Shown: piece by piece, positions 24,142 through 33,318 of the stretch
How the letters are laid out: the number at the start of each line of letters is the position of its first letter
Position numbering within the stretch: the first letter of the stretch is position 1
Source of the DNA: Alphaproteobacteria bacterium
GTDB taxonomy: Bacteria; Pseudomonadota; Alphaproteobacteria; Rhodobacterales; Rhodobacteraceae
Direction: 5' to 3'
NCBI GenBank assembly: GCA_030425395.1
Contig: JAUIAS010000014.1
Coordinates: 1 to 64,000, forward strand
DNA: 64,000 bases
Notes under the pieces: generated by a model
Databases searched by the model: none
What the model saw: the letters and a program-made list of their open reading frames with translations, nothing else
What the model was told of the DNA's origin: nothing
Position numbers and translations under genes: made by a program

Positions 24142-24686
24142 ACGTCGGAGAATCCGTCAGTCGCACCGCCACTCCGGCCCGAAAATTCGGGGCGGAAGCC
24201 AATGCCTTTTGTTTGAGCGCCCCACTTACGGGCGAGCGCAATCAGATGCAAGGCCGCAGCCGCCGCACCACCCCCCTTATTCTGATCCTCGGGATCGGCG
24301 CGCACTTCGGCCTGGGGGCGGTTCTCAACCGTCAGGATACCGTTCCCGATGCACAGCCCCTGAAGGCCCAGCAACTGGATCGCACGCGAACTGTCGTTAC
24401 AGACGGTTTCATAATGCGTGGTCTCGCCCCGGATAACGCAGCCCAGCGCGACATAGCCATCAAATTTGGACATGCGTTCGGCGATGCCGATCGCGGTTGG
24501 AACCTCAAGCGCGCCAGGAACCTCGACCAGCTCCCAGGTGCCGCCCGCGGCCTCTATCTCGGCCTTTGCCCCGGCGATCAGGTTGTCGGCGATGTCCTTG
24601 TAATAAGGCGCGACCACGATCAGGATCTTGACTGCCTCGTCAAAGGACGGACGCGGCAGGATGTAGTGGCTTTCATGTCCGGCCAT
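24138..24686 (-). CDS. ribH: 6,7-dimethyl-8-ribityllumazine synthase
   Basis: 182 residues. It joins 5-amino-6-ribitylaminouracil and 3,4-dihydroxy-2-butanone 4-phosphate to make lumazine. Signature parts are VPGALEVPTAI, ALGCVIRGETTHYE (about residue 80) and ENRPQAEVRAD; the active-site His is in the TTHYE segment. The C-terminal extension (GFRPEFSGRSGGATDG) is longer than in the E. coli protein. It sits between ribB (12-base gap) and nusB (overlap). Confidence 0.95.
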   Translation of the reverse strand: MAGHESHYILPRPSFDEAVKILIVVAPYYKDIADNLIAGAKAEIEAAGGTWELVEVPGALEVPTAIGIAERMSKFDGYVALGCVIRGETTHYETVCNDSSRAIQLLGLQGLCIGNGILTVENRPQAEVRADPEDQNKGGGAAAAALHLIALARKWGAQTKGIGFRPEFSGRSGGATDGFSDV

Positions 24687-24698
24687 GATGCTGGCTCC

Positions 24699-25814
24699 TC
24701 AGGAAATGCGGCGTGCATCGACGATTTCGAGCCCGTAGGCATCGAGACCGACAATCTTGGGACGCGGGGAATTGGTCAGCAGGACCAGTTTGTTGAGACC
24801 CAGAGACGACAGGATCTGCGCCCCCAGCCCGTATTGCCGGAGAGTCTTGGGGCTGACGTCTTCATGCAAGTCCAGCTTCATCGACGTATCGCGCAACAAA
24901 ACGACGACACCGCGCCCCTCGTCGGCGACGGCCTGCATTGCCCGCCCGAATTCGTTTGCGCGGCCCGGCGCGCCCGTGCCGATCACATCCAGCATCGGAT
25001 CCAGCGCGTGCATCCGCACCAGCACCGGTTCGGGCGTGGTGATATCGCCCTTGGTCAGAACGATATGTTCGTCGCCGTGGGTTTCATCGGCGTAAATGCG
25101 CATCTGCCAATCGCCACCGAATTCGCTGGTGATGGTTTCTTCGCTCTTGACGCGAACCAAATTGTCGTGACGGCGGCGATAGGCGATCAGATCCGAGATG
25201 GTGCCGATCTTGAGATTGTGCTTCTGCGCAAAGGCTACCAGTTCAGGCAGACGCGACATGGTCCCGTCTTCGTTCATGATCTCGCAGATCACACCCGCGG
25301 CATTCAGACCGGCCAGACGGCTGACATCCACGGCGGCCTCGGTATGGCCTGCGCGGACCAGAACGCCCCCCGCGCGGGCGCGCAGTGGAAATACGTGACC
25401 CGGTGTGGCGATATCCTGCTGCCCCTTGGAGGCGTCGATCGCCACCGCGATGGTGCGCGCCCGGTCAGCTGCCGAGATGCCGGTTGTCACGCCTTCGCGG
25501 GCTTCAATGGAAATCGTAAAGGCCGTTTCGTGGCGACTGGAATTGTTCGTCGACATCAACTGGAGGCCCAGTTCTTCGATGCGTTGCGACGTCATCGCCA
25601 GACAGATCAACCCCCGGCCATGGGTCGCCATGAAATTGATTGCATCCGGGTTTGCCCATTGCGCCGGGATAACCAGATCGCCTTCGTTTTCGCGGTCCTC
25701 ATGATCGACAAGGATGAACATGCGCCCGTTGCGGGCGTCTTCGATGATTTCCTCGACCGAGGAAATCGCGTCCCCCCAGTTCTGTTCAACTGGGCCCGGA
25801 TTTTCGAACGTCAT
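24699..25814 (-). CDS. ribB: 3,4-dihydroxy-2-butanone-4-phosphate synthase with degenerate RibA-like domain
   Basis: 371 residues. Residues 15-215 are RibB, with the acidic loop DHEDRENEGD at about 37-46 and GHVFPLRAR and HTEAAVDV catalytic segments. Residues 225-371 align with GTP cyclohydrolase II but lack the three zinc-binding cysteines (C-x10-C-x-C) and the GDALFS-type motif, so this half is probably inactive. Such RibB-X proteins are common in proteobacteria, which then need a separate RibA; none is in this window. Confidence 0.9.
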   Translation of the reverse strand: MTFENPGPVEQNWGDAISSVEEIIEDARNGRMFILVDHEDRENEGDLVIPAQWANPDAINFMATHGRGLICLAMTSQRIEELGLQLMSTNNSSRHETAFTISIEAREGVTTGISAADRARTIAVAIDASKGQQDIATPGHVFPLRARAGGVLVRAGHTEAAVDVSRLAGLNAAGVICEIMNEDGTMSRLPELVAFAQKHNLKIGTISDLIAYRRRHDNLVRVKSEETITSEFGGDWQMRIYADETHGDEHIVLTKGDITTPEPVLVRMHALDPMLDVIGTGAPGRANEFGRAMQAVADEGRGVVVLLRDTSMKLDLHEDVSPKTLRQYGLGAQILSSLGLNKLVLLTNSPRPKIVGLDAYGLEIVDARRIS

Positions 25815-25924
25815 GGCGCGCTTCCTTCCTTGTGCTTGCCGAGGCAGATATCGCGCCCGCGCCGTCTTGGCCAGAGCGACGTAACGCCAGATTGGTCAGA
25901 ACGCATGCCCCGTTCTGCGCGGGG

Positions 25925-26512
25925 TCAAGACATCTCGGCCAGCCTTGCAACATAACGCGCAAGCGTGTCGATTTCCAGATTGACCCGATCGCCCACGCGG
26001 GCATCGCCCCATGTGGTGGCGGTTTTGGTGTGGGGGATAAAGTTGATCCCGAAATCGCAATCGTCGACGTCGTTCACTGTCAGAGACGTGCCATTCAGGG
26101 CCACCGATCCCTTGGGCGCAATGAACCGCGCCAGATCGCGCGGGGCACGCAGCGTCACGCGGGTGCTGTCGCCCTCATCATGCATCGCCACGATTTCGGC
26201 CACGCCATCGACATGGCCCGACACGATATGCCCGCCAAGTTCATCGCCCACTTTCAGCGCGCGTTCAAGATTGACGCGCTTGCCGTTGGTCCAGTCGGCG
26301 AGGTTAGTCCTGGAAACGGTTTCGGCGCTGATCTGCACGTCATACCAATCACTGCCCAACTCGATCACCGTCAGACACACGCCATCACTGGCGATCGAGG
26401 CCCCGATATCAATCCCCTTGGTGTCATACCCGGTGCGGATGCGCGCGCGCAGATCGCCCGCCTGCTCCAGATCGGTCACGGTGCCAATATCGGTGATGAT
26501 GCCGGTGAACAT
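25925..26512 (-). CDS. ribE: Riboflavin synthase, alpha subunit
   Basis: 195 residues. It is an internal duplication of two lumazine-binding domains: MFTGIITDIGTVTDLEQ at the start and LGGHIVSGHVDGVAEIV at about 95. The second half holds GTSLTVNDVDD. It converts two lumazines to riboflavin plus the pyrimidine. The ATG at 26512 gives the invariant MFTGI start and has AAGGGA upstream; longer frames are not real. Its natural upstream neighbour ribD is 4.7 kb away, beyond an opposite-strand capsule module. Confidence 0.95.
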   Translation of the reverse strand: MFTGIITDIGTVTDLEQAGDLRARIRTGYDTKGIDIGASIASDGVCLTVIELGSDWYDVQISAETVSRTNLADWTNGKRVNLERALKVGDELGGHIVSGHVDGVAEIVAMHDEGDSTRVTLRAPRDLARFIAPKGSVALNGTSLTVNDVDDCDFGINFIPHTKTATTWGDARVGDRVNLEIDTLARYVARLAEMS

Positions 26513-26660
26513 ATTGCGTATTCCCTTTTGACTGTGACCGAGGTAGCGGCAGGGGCACGCGGCGGCAAGCCGTCCGGTGACGGAAAATTCACCACTTTGA
26601 CCATAAATCGGACGAAATCTGTCGTTATATGATAGGATACCCGCGACGGCAGGACTGGAA

Positions 26661-27959
26661 ATGGCCATGACGATCCAATCGCGCGACACACGCGTGTTCC
26701 TCTTTCTTCAGGGGCCGCACGGACCGTTTTTCAACGGTCTGGGACGGATGTTGCGGGCTGCCGGGTCTACCGTCTGGCGCGTCGGTTTCAATGCAGGCGA
26801 CAGGGCGTTCTGGTTTCATCGGGCCAGCTATATCCCCTTTCGCGACCGGCCCGAGGCATGGCCAGACAGGTTTGCCGCGCTGCTGACTGAAAAAGCGGTG
26901 ACCGATATTGTTCTTTACGGCGACACCCGCCCGGTACACGCCACCGCTGTGGCGATCGCCCGTGAACGCGGGCTGCGCGTGCACGTGTTCGAGGAAGGCT
27001 ATCTCAGACCTTATTGGGTCACCTACGAACGCGACGGCAGCAACGGCAATTCTCGGCTGATGGAGATGGCCGTGCCGGATATGCAGACCGCGCTTGAGGA
27101 CTCCGACATGGAGGCCCCCCTGCCCCCGGCGCATTGGGGCGACATGCGCCAGCACATCTTTTACGGGGCGCTTTATCATTGGTTCGTGATGTTCCTGAAC
27201 CACAGCTATCGCCACTTCAAACCGCATCGCAGCCTGCCTGTTGCCAAGGAATTCAAACTGTATCTCAGGCGGCTCTTGCTGATGCCGGTGCATGCAATCG
27301 ACCGGCGACTGTCAACGTTGCGCATTCGGATGGGTGGGTTTCCGTATCATCTGGCGCTGTTGCAGCTCGAACATGACGCCTCCTTTCAGATGCACTCTCC
27401 GTTTTCAACAATGACCGACTTTTTGTCGGAGATCATCGAAGGCTTTGCCGCCGGTGCCCCGCGCCATCATCACCTTGTCATCAAGGCGCATCCGCTGGAG
27501 GACGGCCGCGTTCCCCTGCGACGCGAGGTCAAACGGCTCGCGCGCGAAAACGGGCTGGCCGGGCGCGTTCACTATGTGCGGGGCGGCAAACTGGCGCAAT
27601 TGCTGAGCGAAGCGCGCAGCGCGGTAACCGTGAATTCAACTGCCGCCCAGCAGGCGCTTTGGCGCGGTGTGCCGCTCAAGGTTTTTGGTGCCGCGGTCTA
27701 TGACAAGCCTGAATTTGTCTCGACCCAGCCGCTGACCGACTTTTTTGCCGGGGCGCAACGGCCCGACAGCAGCGCCTACAAAACCTATCGCCGCTATCTG
27801 CTGGAAACCAGCCAAGTCGCGGGCGGTTTCTATTCCGCGCGCGGGCGCAGGCGGTTACTGCGTCATGTCGTCGACATGATGCTGTCGCGCGAAGACCCCT
27901 ATGACGCGCTGCGCAGTGGAACAGCGGCTCCGAGGCAACAGTTGCGTGTCGTGCGATAA
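26661..27959 (+). CDS. kpsS: Capsule polysaccharide protein, KpsS-type Kdo transferase
   Basis: 432 residues. The opening FLFLQGPHGPFFNGLGRML and the block HVFEEGYLRPYWVT are KpsS/LipB hallmarks. A distal segment VNSTAAQQALWRGVPLKVFG resembles the nucleotide-sugar site. KpsS and KpsC build the short beta-Kdo linker on lyso-phosphatidylglycerol that anchors group 2-type capsules; KpsS adds the first Kdo. It acts at the inner face of the cytoplasmic membrane. An ATG two codons later is an alternative start. First gene of a three-gene plus-strand module. Confidence 0.88.
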   Translation: MAMTIQSRDTRVFLFLQGPHGPFFNGLGRMLRAAGSTVWRVGFNAGDRAFWFHRASYIPFRDRPEAWPDRFAALLTEKAVTDIVLYGDTRPVHATAVAIARERGLRVHVFEEGYLRPYWVTYERDGSNGNSRLMEMAVPDMQTALEDSDMEAPLPPAHWGDMRQHIFYGALYHWFVMFLNHSYRHFKPHRSLPVAKEFKLYLRRLLLMPVHAIDRRLSTLRIRMGGFPYHLALLQLEHDASFQMHSPFSTMTDFLSEIIEGFAAGAPRHHHLVIKAHPLEDGRVPLRREVKRLARENGLAGRVHYVRGGKLAQLLSEARSAVTVNSTAAQQALWRGVPLKVFGAAVYDKPEFVSTQPLTDFFAGAQRPDSSAYKTYRRYLLETSQVAGGFYSARGRRRLLRHVVDMMLSREDPYDALRSGTAAPRQQLRVVR

Positions 27960-28053
27960 CAGACACAACCTGTAGCGCTGGATTTTTGTGCTGGATTCCG
28001 GTAGTTTATTAAAAAAAACTAAGGCAGAAAAATCAGGTCGAGGAGACCGAGCA

Positions 28054-29187
28054 GTGAAATCCTTGTCAACACGGTGGGCGAAGCCCGTCGCGATTCTCGC
28101 GGCAGTCGCCCTAGTTTCGTCCTGCGGTCTGCCGCAGGTCGGCCCCAACAAACGCCAGATTTTCGCAGGATCGGTCCAAAAAGAGGGCGACGCCTTCATC
28201 GTGGCGGTCAATGATCGGGTGACGCGCGCCACAGCGGTTGTGCCGTCGCTTGGGTTCTCCGACGCGTTCAAGAATGCAGGAGCCCTGACCGCCGACATCA
28301 TCCGGCCCGGCGACACGCTGGGATTGACCGTATGGGAAAACGTGGATGACGGGCTTCTGGCCAGCGAAGGGGTGAACTTTACCGCGCTGGAAGAAGTTCA
28401 GGTCGACAGCGCCGGTTTCATCTTTGTCCCCTATGCCGGACGCCTGCGCGCGGCGGGCAACACACCCGAGGCGCTGCGCCGCATCATCACCGACCGGCTC
28501 AAGGATCAAACGCCGGACCCGCAGGTTCAGGTGCGCCGCCTGGCCGGTGACGGGGCGACCGTCACGATCATCGGCGCGGGTGGGCAAGGTGTCTTTGCCA
28601 TCGAACGCCCCACGCGGACCCTGTCGGCGATGCTGGCCGCAGCAGGAGGCATCGCCACCGAACCCGAGATTACCCAGATCACCGTGATCCGCGGCGATCA
28701 GCAGGGCAAGGTCTGGTTCCAGGATCTCTTTGAACATCCCCAGCTTGATATCGCCCTGCGCGGCGGCGACCGTATCCTGATCGAACAGGACACCCGGTCC
28801 TTTACCGCGCTGGGAGCCACCGCATCGCAATCGCGCGTGCCATTCGAAAGCCAAACCCTGTCAGCCCTTGAGGCCATCGCCCAGGTCGGCGGCCTGCTGT
28901 CCAGCGCCGCAGATCCCACCGGCGTATTCGTGTTCCGCAACGAAAGCGCCGAAGTGTCAGGCCAGGTTCTGGGCCGCACCGATCTGATCGGGCCCCAGAG
29001 AATGGTCTATGTTCTGGACCTGACCGAACCCAACGGCATGTTCATGGCCCGCGATTTCGTGATCCGCGACAGCGATACGCTGTATGTGACGGAAGCGCCG
29101 TTCACCCAGTGGAACAAGATTATCGCCGCGACGACCGGTTCGCTGGCCTCGATCGACACGCTGTCATCCATCGGCAGTGGCGACTGA
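28054..29187 (+). CDS. Polysaccharide export outer-membrane lipoprotein (Wza/KpsD-like)
   Basis: 377 residues from the GTG at 28054, chosen because GAGGAG lies eight bases upstream and a lipoprotein signal follows (AILAAVALVSSC, Cys24). The poly_export domain covers about 90-180 (RPGDTLGLTVWENVDDG; VDSAGFIFVPYAGRLRAAG). Two SLBB-like repeats follow (RTLSAMLAAAGGI; SALEAIAQVGGLL). Such lipoproteins form the outer-membrane channel for capsule. Its position between kpsS and kpsC supports capsule export. An A/T-rich inverted repeat (28002-28021) precedes it and could hold a separate promoter. Confidence 0.88.
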   Translation: MKSLSTRWAKPVAILAAVALVSSCGLPQVGPNKRQIFAGSVQKEGDAFIVAVNDRVTRATAVVPSLGFSDAFKNAGALTADIIRPGDTLGLTVWENVDDGLLASEGVNFTALEEVQVDSAGFIFVPYAGRLRAAGNTPEALRRIITDRLKDQTPDPQVQVRRLAGDGATVTIIGAGGQGVFAIERPTRTLSAMLAAAGGIATEPEITQITVIRGDQQGKVWFQDLFEHPQLDIALRGGDRILIEQDTRSFTALGATASQSRVPFESQTLSALEAIAQVGGLLSSAADPTGVFVFRNESAEVSGQVLGRTDLIGPQRMVYVLDLTEPNGMFMARDFVIRDSDTLYVTEAPFTQWNKIIAATTGSLASIDTLSSIGSGD

Positions 29188-31213
29188 CGTGACACACGGC
29201 GATTTGCCGTTTCGCGCCGGGGCCGATCAGCCCCGGCGCGTTTTTGCGTTTAATGGTGGCTTTTTCACGCAACAGCGGGTGCGCCGGATCATGCAACTGG
29301 CCGGGTACCCGATCCGCGCGGGCCTGCCCGACAGGGGGGATCTCGTGGCGATCTGGGGCGACAGCCCGACGGCACAGCGGGGCCGCCACGTGGCCGGACG
29401 CTTTGGGGCAGACCTGCTGCGGGTCGAGGACAGCTTTCTGCGCTCCTTGCATCCCGGCCGCGCCGGGGAACCTCCGCTGGGGTTGAACATCGACCTCAGC
29501 GGTGTGCATTTTGACGGTCGCGAACCCTCCGATCTCGAAGACCTGCTGATGCGCCACCCGCTGGACGACACCGCCCTGCTGGACCGTGCGCGCCATGCCA
29601 TCGCGCGCATCCGGGACGGACACCTGACCAAATACAGCGCCGTGGACCCGACCCACCCGGCACCAGAGCCCGGTTATGTCCTTGTTATCGACCAGACGCG
29701 CGGCGATGCGTCTGTCACCGCCAGCGGTGCAGACCGTGACCGGTTTCGCGAGATGCTGATCTACGCGATGGAAGAACACCCCGGCGCGCGTGTGCTGATC
29801 CGCACACATCCCGAAACACAGGCCGGGTATCGCGCGGGCCATTTCGACGACAGCGACCTGAATGACCGTGTGACATTCTGCGATGCGGAAATCAGCCCGT
29901 GGACCCTTTTGGACGGGGCGGTCGGCGTCTATACGGTCTCGTCCCAACTGGGCTTTGAAGCGATCCTTGCCGGTCACAAGCCCCGGGTGTTCGGGCAGCC
30001 GTTCTATGCCGGTTGGGGGCTGAGCCTTGATGACAATGCCCCACCCCGCCGCGAACGTCGTCTGACCCGGCCACAACTGTTTGCCGCCGCGATGATCCTG
30101 TATCCGACTTGGTACGATCCGTTTCACGATTGCCTGTGTCCGCTGGAACGCGTTCTCGACGTGATGGAAGCACAGACGCGGGCCTGGCGCGAAGATCGCC
30201 ACGGTTGGATCGCAACGGGGATGCGGCTTTGGAAACGCAAACCGCTGCAAGGGTTCTTTGGCGGGTCACGGAAAGTGATCTTTGACGATGACCCGGCACG
30301 CGCGCGTGCACGGGCCGACGCCAGCGGGCGGCGCTGGATAGTCTGGGCGGGCAAAGCCCGGGACGCCGATACCGCCGTTCGTGTCGAGGACGGTTTTCTA
30401 CGCTCGCGCGGGCTGGGCGCGGCGTTGGTGCCACCGCTATCGCTGATCACCGATGATCGCGGTATCTATTATGATCCGACCCGGCCAAGCATGTGCGAAC
30501 GGCTGATCGCCGAACGCGAAACCCTGCGGCCCGATCAGGCCCAACGCGCGCGCGCCCTTATCTCAGCCATCGTCGACGCGAGGTTGAGCAAATACAACCT
30601 TGGCCAAGGTCTGCCGGACCTGCCGACCGGGCATCGCGTTCTGGTGCCGGGGCAGGTCGAAGATGACGCCTCGATCCGAACCGGCACACAGGCCATCGCC
30701 AGCAACCGCGCCTTGCTTGAAACGGTGCGCGCCGCACGACCCGATGCGCTGATCCTCTATAAACCTCACCCGGATGTAGAGGCGGGCCTGCGTCCGGGCG
30801 CGGTGGATGTCGACGGGTTGGCCGATGTGATCCTTGGCGCAACCGACCCAGCCGGATTGCTGTCGCAGGTCGATGAGGTCTGGACGATGACCTCCCTGCT
30901 CGGTTTTGAGGCGCTATTGCGCAATGTTCCGGTGACGGTTCTGGGCACGCCCTTTTACGCGGGTTGGGGCCTGACCACGGATCGCGGTGCTGTGCCCGCC
31001 CGACGGCGGGCAAGACCTACACTGGAAGGATTGGTTCATGCCGTGTTGATCGACTATCCCCGCTATGTCGATCCCGTCACGGCCATGCCCTGCCCCGCAG
31101 AGGTCGCTGTCGAAAGGCTGGCGTCAGGAATGCCCATACGGCGCGGCGCTGGCAATCGTGTGCTCGCCAAACTCCAGGGCGCGTTCGCAACCTACGCGCA
31201 TGTGTGGCGCTAG
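29177..31213 (+). CDS. kpsC: Capsule polysaccharide protein, KpsC-type dual Kdo transferase
   Basis: 678 residues with an internal duplication. Each half carries the same blocks: EDSFLRSLHPG (about 90) and EDGFLRSRGLG (about 405); QLGFEAILAGHKPRVFGQPF (about 257) and LLGFEALLRNVPVTVLGTPF (about 575), both followed by YAGWGL. This is the KpsC layout of two retaining beta-Kdo transferase domains, which extend the Kdo linker alternately. The GTG at 29177 overlaps the export gene's end; a second GTG at 29189 is possible. Its stop overlaps the ribD stop on the other strand by three bases. Confidence 0.92.
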   Translation: MATDVTHGDLPFRAGADQPRRVFAFNGGFFTQQRVRRIMQLAGYPIRAGLPDRGDLVAIWGDSPTAQRGRHVAGRFGADLLRVEDSFLRSLHPGRAGEPPLGLNIDLSGVHFDGREPSDLEDLLMRHPLDDTALLDRARHAIARIRDGHLTKYSAVDPTHPAPEPGYVLVIDQTRGDASVTASGADRDRFREMLIYAMEEHPGARVLIRTHPETQAGYRAGHFDDSDLNDRVTFCDAEISPWTLLDGAVGVYTVSSQLGFEAILAGHKPRVFGQPFYAGWGLSLDDNAPPRRERRLTRPQLFAAAMILYPTWYDPFHDCLCPLERVLDVMEAQTRAWREDRHGWIATGMRLWKRKPLQGFFGGSRKVIFDDDPARARARADASGRRWIVWAGKARDADTAVRVEDGFLRSRGLGAALVPPLSLITDDRGIYYDPTRPSMCERLIAERETLRPDQAQRARALISAIVDARLSKYNLGQGLPDLPTGHRVLVPGQVEDDASIRTGTQAIASNRALLETVRAARPDALILYKPHPDVEAGLRPGAVDVDGLADVILGATDPAGLLSQVDEVWTMTSLLGFEALLRNVPVTVLGTPFYAGWGLTTDRGAVPARRRARPTLEGLVHAVLIDYPRYVDPVTAMPCPAEVAVERLASGMPIRRGAGNRVLAKLQGAFATYAHVWR

Positions 31214-32310
31214 ACCGCGCGCACCCAGCGATGCATGATATCCGGCCCAATCCGGCGCACGTCAGACAATGTCAGGCGCGGGGCCTGTTCCAGATGCGAA
31301 ATACCCAGAGCCCCGATCGCGGGCATCCCTTCGGCACCGATGGTCATCCCGGCGCTGAACCAGACCAGTTCATCCACCAGATCAGCCCCAAGCAAGGATC
31401 CCGCCAGCGCCCCGCCGCCTTCGCAGAAAACCCGTGTCAAACCCGCCGCCCCAAGCGCCTGCATGGCCGCCTCGGGTGCGATATGCGCACCATGGGTTTG
31501 CGCCGGGATCAGGGTCGCACCCACCCCCTGCCACGCCCGAATGCGTTCGATATCCGCGTCATCGCCATGGATGATCCAGACCGGAACCTCCGCCGCCGTC
31601 CGCGCCAGTTGCCCCATCAGTGGAATATCCAGACGACGCGAGATGACCACGCGCACCGGTTGGCGGTCCACGCCCAATCCGCGCACCGTAAGCCCGGGAT
31701 CATCCGCCCGCGCAGTGCCCGCGCCCACCATCACCGCGTCATGGCTGGCGCGCATCGCGTGCACAACCCGTCGCGCCTGCGGCCCGGTGATCCACTGGCT
31801 CTGCCCTGTGGCCGTGGCAATGCGGCCGTCCAGACTGCCCGCCATCTTCAGCGTGACCCAGGGCCGTCCCTGTTCCACCCTCAGGAAAAATCCTGCCAGA
31901 TCCCGGTCGGCTTCGGGCACGCAGACGCCGGTCGTCACAGCGATACCCGCGGCGCGCAACATCGCAAAACCCTGCCCCGCAACGCGTGGGTCCGTGTCCT
32001 CGAACGGGGCCACAACACGGGCCACCCCGGCCCCAATCAGCGCCTCGGCGCAGGGGGGGGTCTGTCCGTGGTGCGCACAAGGTTCCAGTGAAACATAGGC
32101 CGTGGCACCGCGTGCCGCGGTGCCCGCCTGCGCCAACGCCTGCGTTTCGGCATGGGGCCGCCCGCCATCCTGTGTCCAGCCCCGCCCGACAACGGCACCG
32201 TCCCCGGCCACGATCACGCAGCCAACCGAAGGGTTCGGCCATGTCCGCCCCTGACCACGCCGCCCCAGCGACAGGGCGAGCGTCATGAAACGGGCGTCTT
32301 GGGCGCTCAC
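31210..32310 (-). CDS. ribD: Bifunctional riboflavin deaminase/reductase
   Basis: 366 residues. The N-terminal deaminase (1-145) has the zinc motif HAE (in PHAETQAL, about 54) and [11 protein letters not shown] (about 78-88). The C-terminal reductase (150-366) shows [17 protein letters not shown] and [12 protein letters not shown]. It converts the pyrimidine from RibA through two steps to the ribitylaminouracil. The GTG start overlaps the nrdR stop (GTGA). Downstream, kpsC comes in from the other strand with overlapping stops, so ribD cannot be directly followed by ribE. Confidence 0.95.
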   Translation of the reverse strand: MSAQDARFMTLALSLGRRGQGRTWPNPSVGCVIVAGDGAVVGRGWTQDGGRPHAETQALAQAGTAARGATAYVSLEPCAHHGQTPPCAEALIGAGVARVVAPFEDTDPRVAGQGFAMLRAAGIAVTTGVCVPEADRDLAGFFLRVEQGRPWVTLKMAGSLDGRIATATGQSQWITGPQARRVVHAMRASHDAVMVGAGTARADDPGLTVRGLGVDRQPVRVVISRRLDIPLMGQLARTAAEVPVWIIHGDDADIERIRAWQGVGATLIPAQTHGAHIAPEAAMQALGAAGLTRVFCEGGGALAGSLLGADLVDELVWFSAGMTIGAEGMPAIGALGISHLEQAPRLTLSDVRRIGPDIMHRWVRAV

Positions 32311-32774
32311 TCTTCGGGTTGGGGATGCGGTCGCAATTCGCTTACGAATTTGTCGAAATCATCCGCCGCCTGGAAGTTCTTGTAGACGCTGGCAAACCGG
32401 ACATAGGCCACCGTGTCGATCCGCGCGAGCGCTTCCATGACGATCTCGCCGATCTTCTTGGAGGGGATATCGGTTTCGCCCATGCTTTCCAGACGCCGAA
32501 CGATGCCGGAAATCATCTGGTCAATGCGTTCCGGCTCTATCGGGCGCTTCTGCATCGAAATCCGAATGGACCGCTCCAGCTTGTCCCGGTCGAAATCCTC
32601 GCGTTTGCCGCTGGACTTGATAACCACCAGATCGCGCAGTTGCACCCGCTCATACGTGGTGAACCGCCCGCCACAGGCCGGGCAAAACCGCCGCCGCCTG
32701 ATCGAGACATGGTCCTCCGCCGGGCGCGAGTCCTTGACCTGTGTGTCGATATTTCCGCAAAACGGGCAGCGCAT
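32307..32774 (-). CDS. nrdR: Transcriptional repressor NrdR
   Basis: 155 residues. Zinc ribbon at 3-34 (CPFC and CPAC pairs) with [20 protein letters not shown], followed by the ATP-cone domain ([20 protein letters not shown]). NrdR senses ATP/dATP and represses ribonucleotide reductase genes. The ATG at 32774, behind GAGGGGG, gives the invariant MRCPFC start. It heads the nrdR-ribD run. A perfect DnaA box lies 52 bases upstream. Confidence 0.96.
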   Translation of the reverse strand: MRCPFCGNIDTQVKDSRPAEDHVSIRRRRFCPACGGRFTTYERVQLRDLVVIKSSGKREDFDRDKLERSIRISMQKRPIEPERIDQMISGIVRRLESMGETDIPSKKIGEIVMEALARIDTVAYVRFASVYKNFQAADDFDKFVSELRPHPQPEE

Positions 32775-32825
32775 TGGCCGTCCCCCTCGTTCTGATCCGC
32801 CTCTGTTGTGGGTGCTTCGCCCCAC

Positions 32826-32834
32826 TTATCCACA
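32826..32834 (+). promoter_or_regulatory. Perfect DnaA box upstream of nrdR
   Basis: TTATCCACA matches the strong DnaA box exactly. It overlaps ACAACTATACGTG, which has some likeness to an NrdR box, and lies 52 bases before the nrdR start. A single 9-mer can occur by chance, so function is unproven. Confidence 0.4.
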
Positions 32835-32845
32835 ACTATACGTGC

Positions 32846-32902
32846 TTGGCCAAGTTTTGGGTAGAGGGGAAATCTACCCCCAACATAATGGGTTACCCAA
32901 AA
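32846..32902. promoter_or_regulatory. Cluster of GGGTA/TACCC inverted repeats between yjbQ and nrdR
   Basis: CTTGGCCAAG (32846-32855) is a perfect palindrome. TTTTGGGTA (32855-32863) pairs with TACCCAAAA (32894-32902). An inner pair GGGTAGA (32859-32865) and TCTACCC (32873-32879) gives an alternative hairpin, and TGGGTTACCCA is itself palindromic. It could be a yjbQ terminator, an nrdR operator, or both. Confidence 0.4.
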
Positions 32903-33303
32903 TGCGCCGCGATGCGGCGGTCATGAGGGGCCGTCCGATGTTCAAAAAGGTAAATGCCCTGCCACGTGCCCAGCATCATTTTTCCGCGCTGCACGGGGAT
33001 CGACAAGCTCACCGGCAACAGCGCCGCCTTGATATGGCCGGGCATATCGTCAGGGCCTTCGTAGGTGTGACGCAGGTAACCCATGGAAGGATGATCCGAC
33101 GGGGGCACCAATCGCTCGAAAAAGGCGCGCAAATCGGTTTGCACCTCGGCGTCGGCGTTTTCCTGAACAAGCAGGCTCGCCGATGTGTGCCGCACCATGA
33201 GCGTCAGCAGACCATCGCCCTGCCCGGCCAGCCAATCCGCCACGCGGGGTGTAAACTCATACAATCCCGGACCAGAGCTGCGGATCACGAATTCGGTTAT
33301 CAT
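32893..33303 (-). CDS. YjbQ family protein (UPF0047, thiamin-phosphate-synthase-like)
   Basis: 136 residues, usual size. Family marks: the strand YEFTPRVADW-like opening, LMVRHTSASLLVQENADAEV (about 35), and the end HIKAALLPVSLSIPVQRGKM with GTWQGIYLFEHR. YjbQ proteins show weak thiamin phosphate synthase activity, but the physiological role is unsettled. It is separated from nrdR by a palindrome-rich 118-base gap. Confidence 0.92.
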   Translation of the reverse strand: MITEFVIRSSGPGLYEFTPRVADWLAGQGDGLLTLMVRHTSASLLVQENADAEVQTDLRAFFERLVPPSDHPSMGYLRHTYEGPDDMPGHIKAALLPVSLSIPVQRGKMMLGTWQGIYLFEHRTAPHDRRIAAHFG

Positions 33304-33318
33304 CGCGTCAATGCTGGC

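Noticed and set aside
24045-25955. 636-codon plus-strand open frame
   Set aside because: Antisense to nusB, ribH and ribB; no family match.
25815-26660. FMN riboswitch near the rib genes
   Set aside because: The conserved RFN element blocks were not seen upstream of ribB, ribE or ribD.
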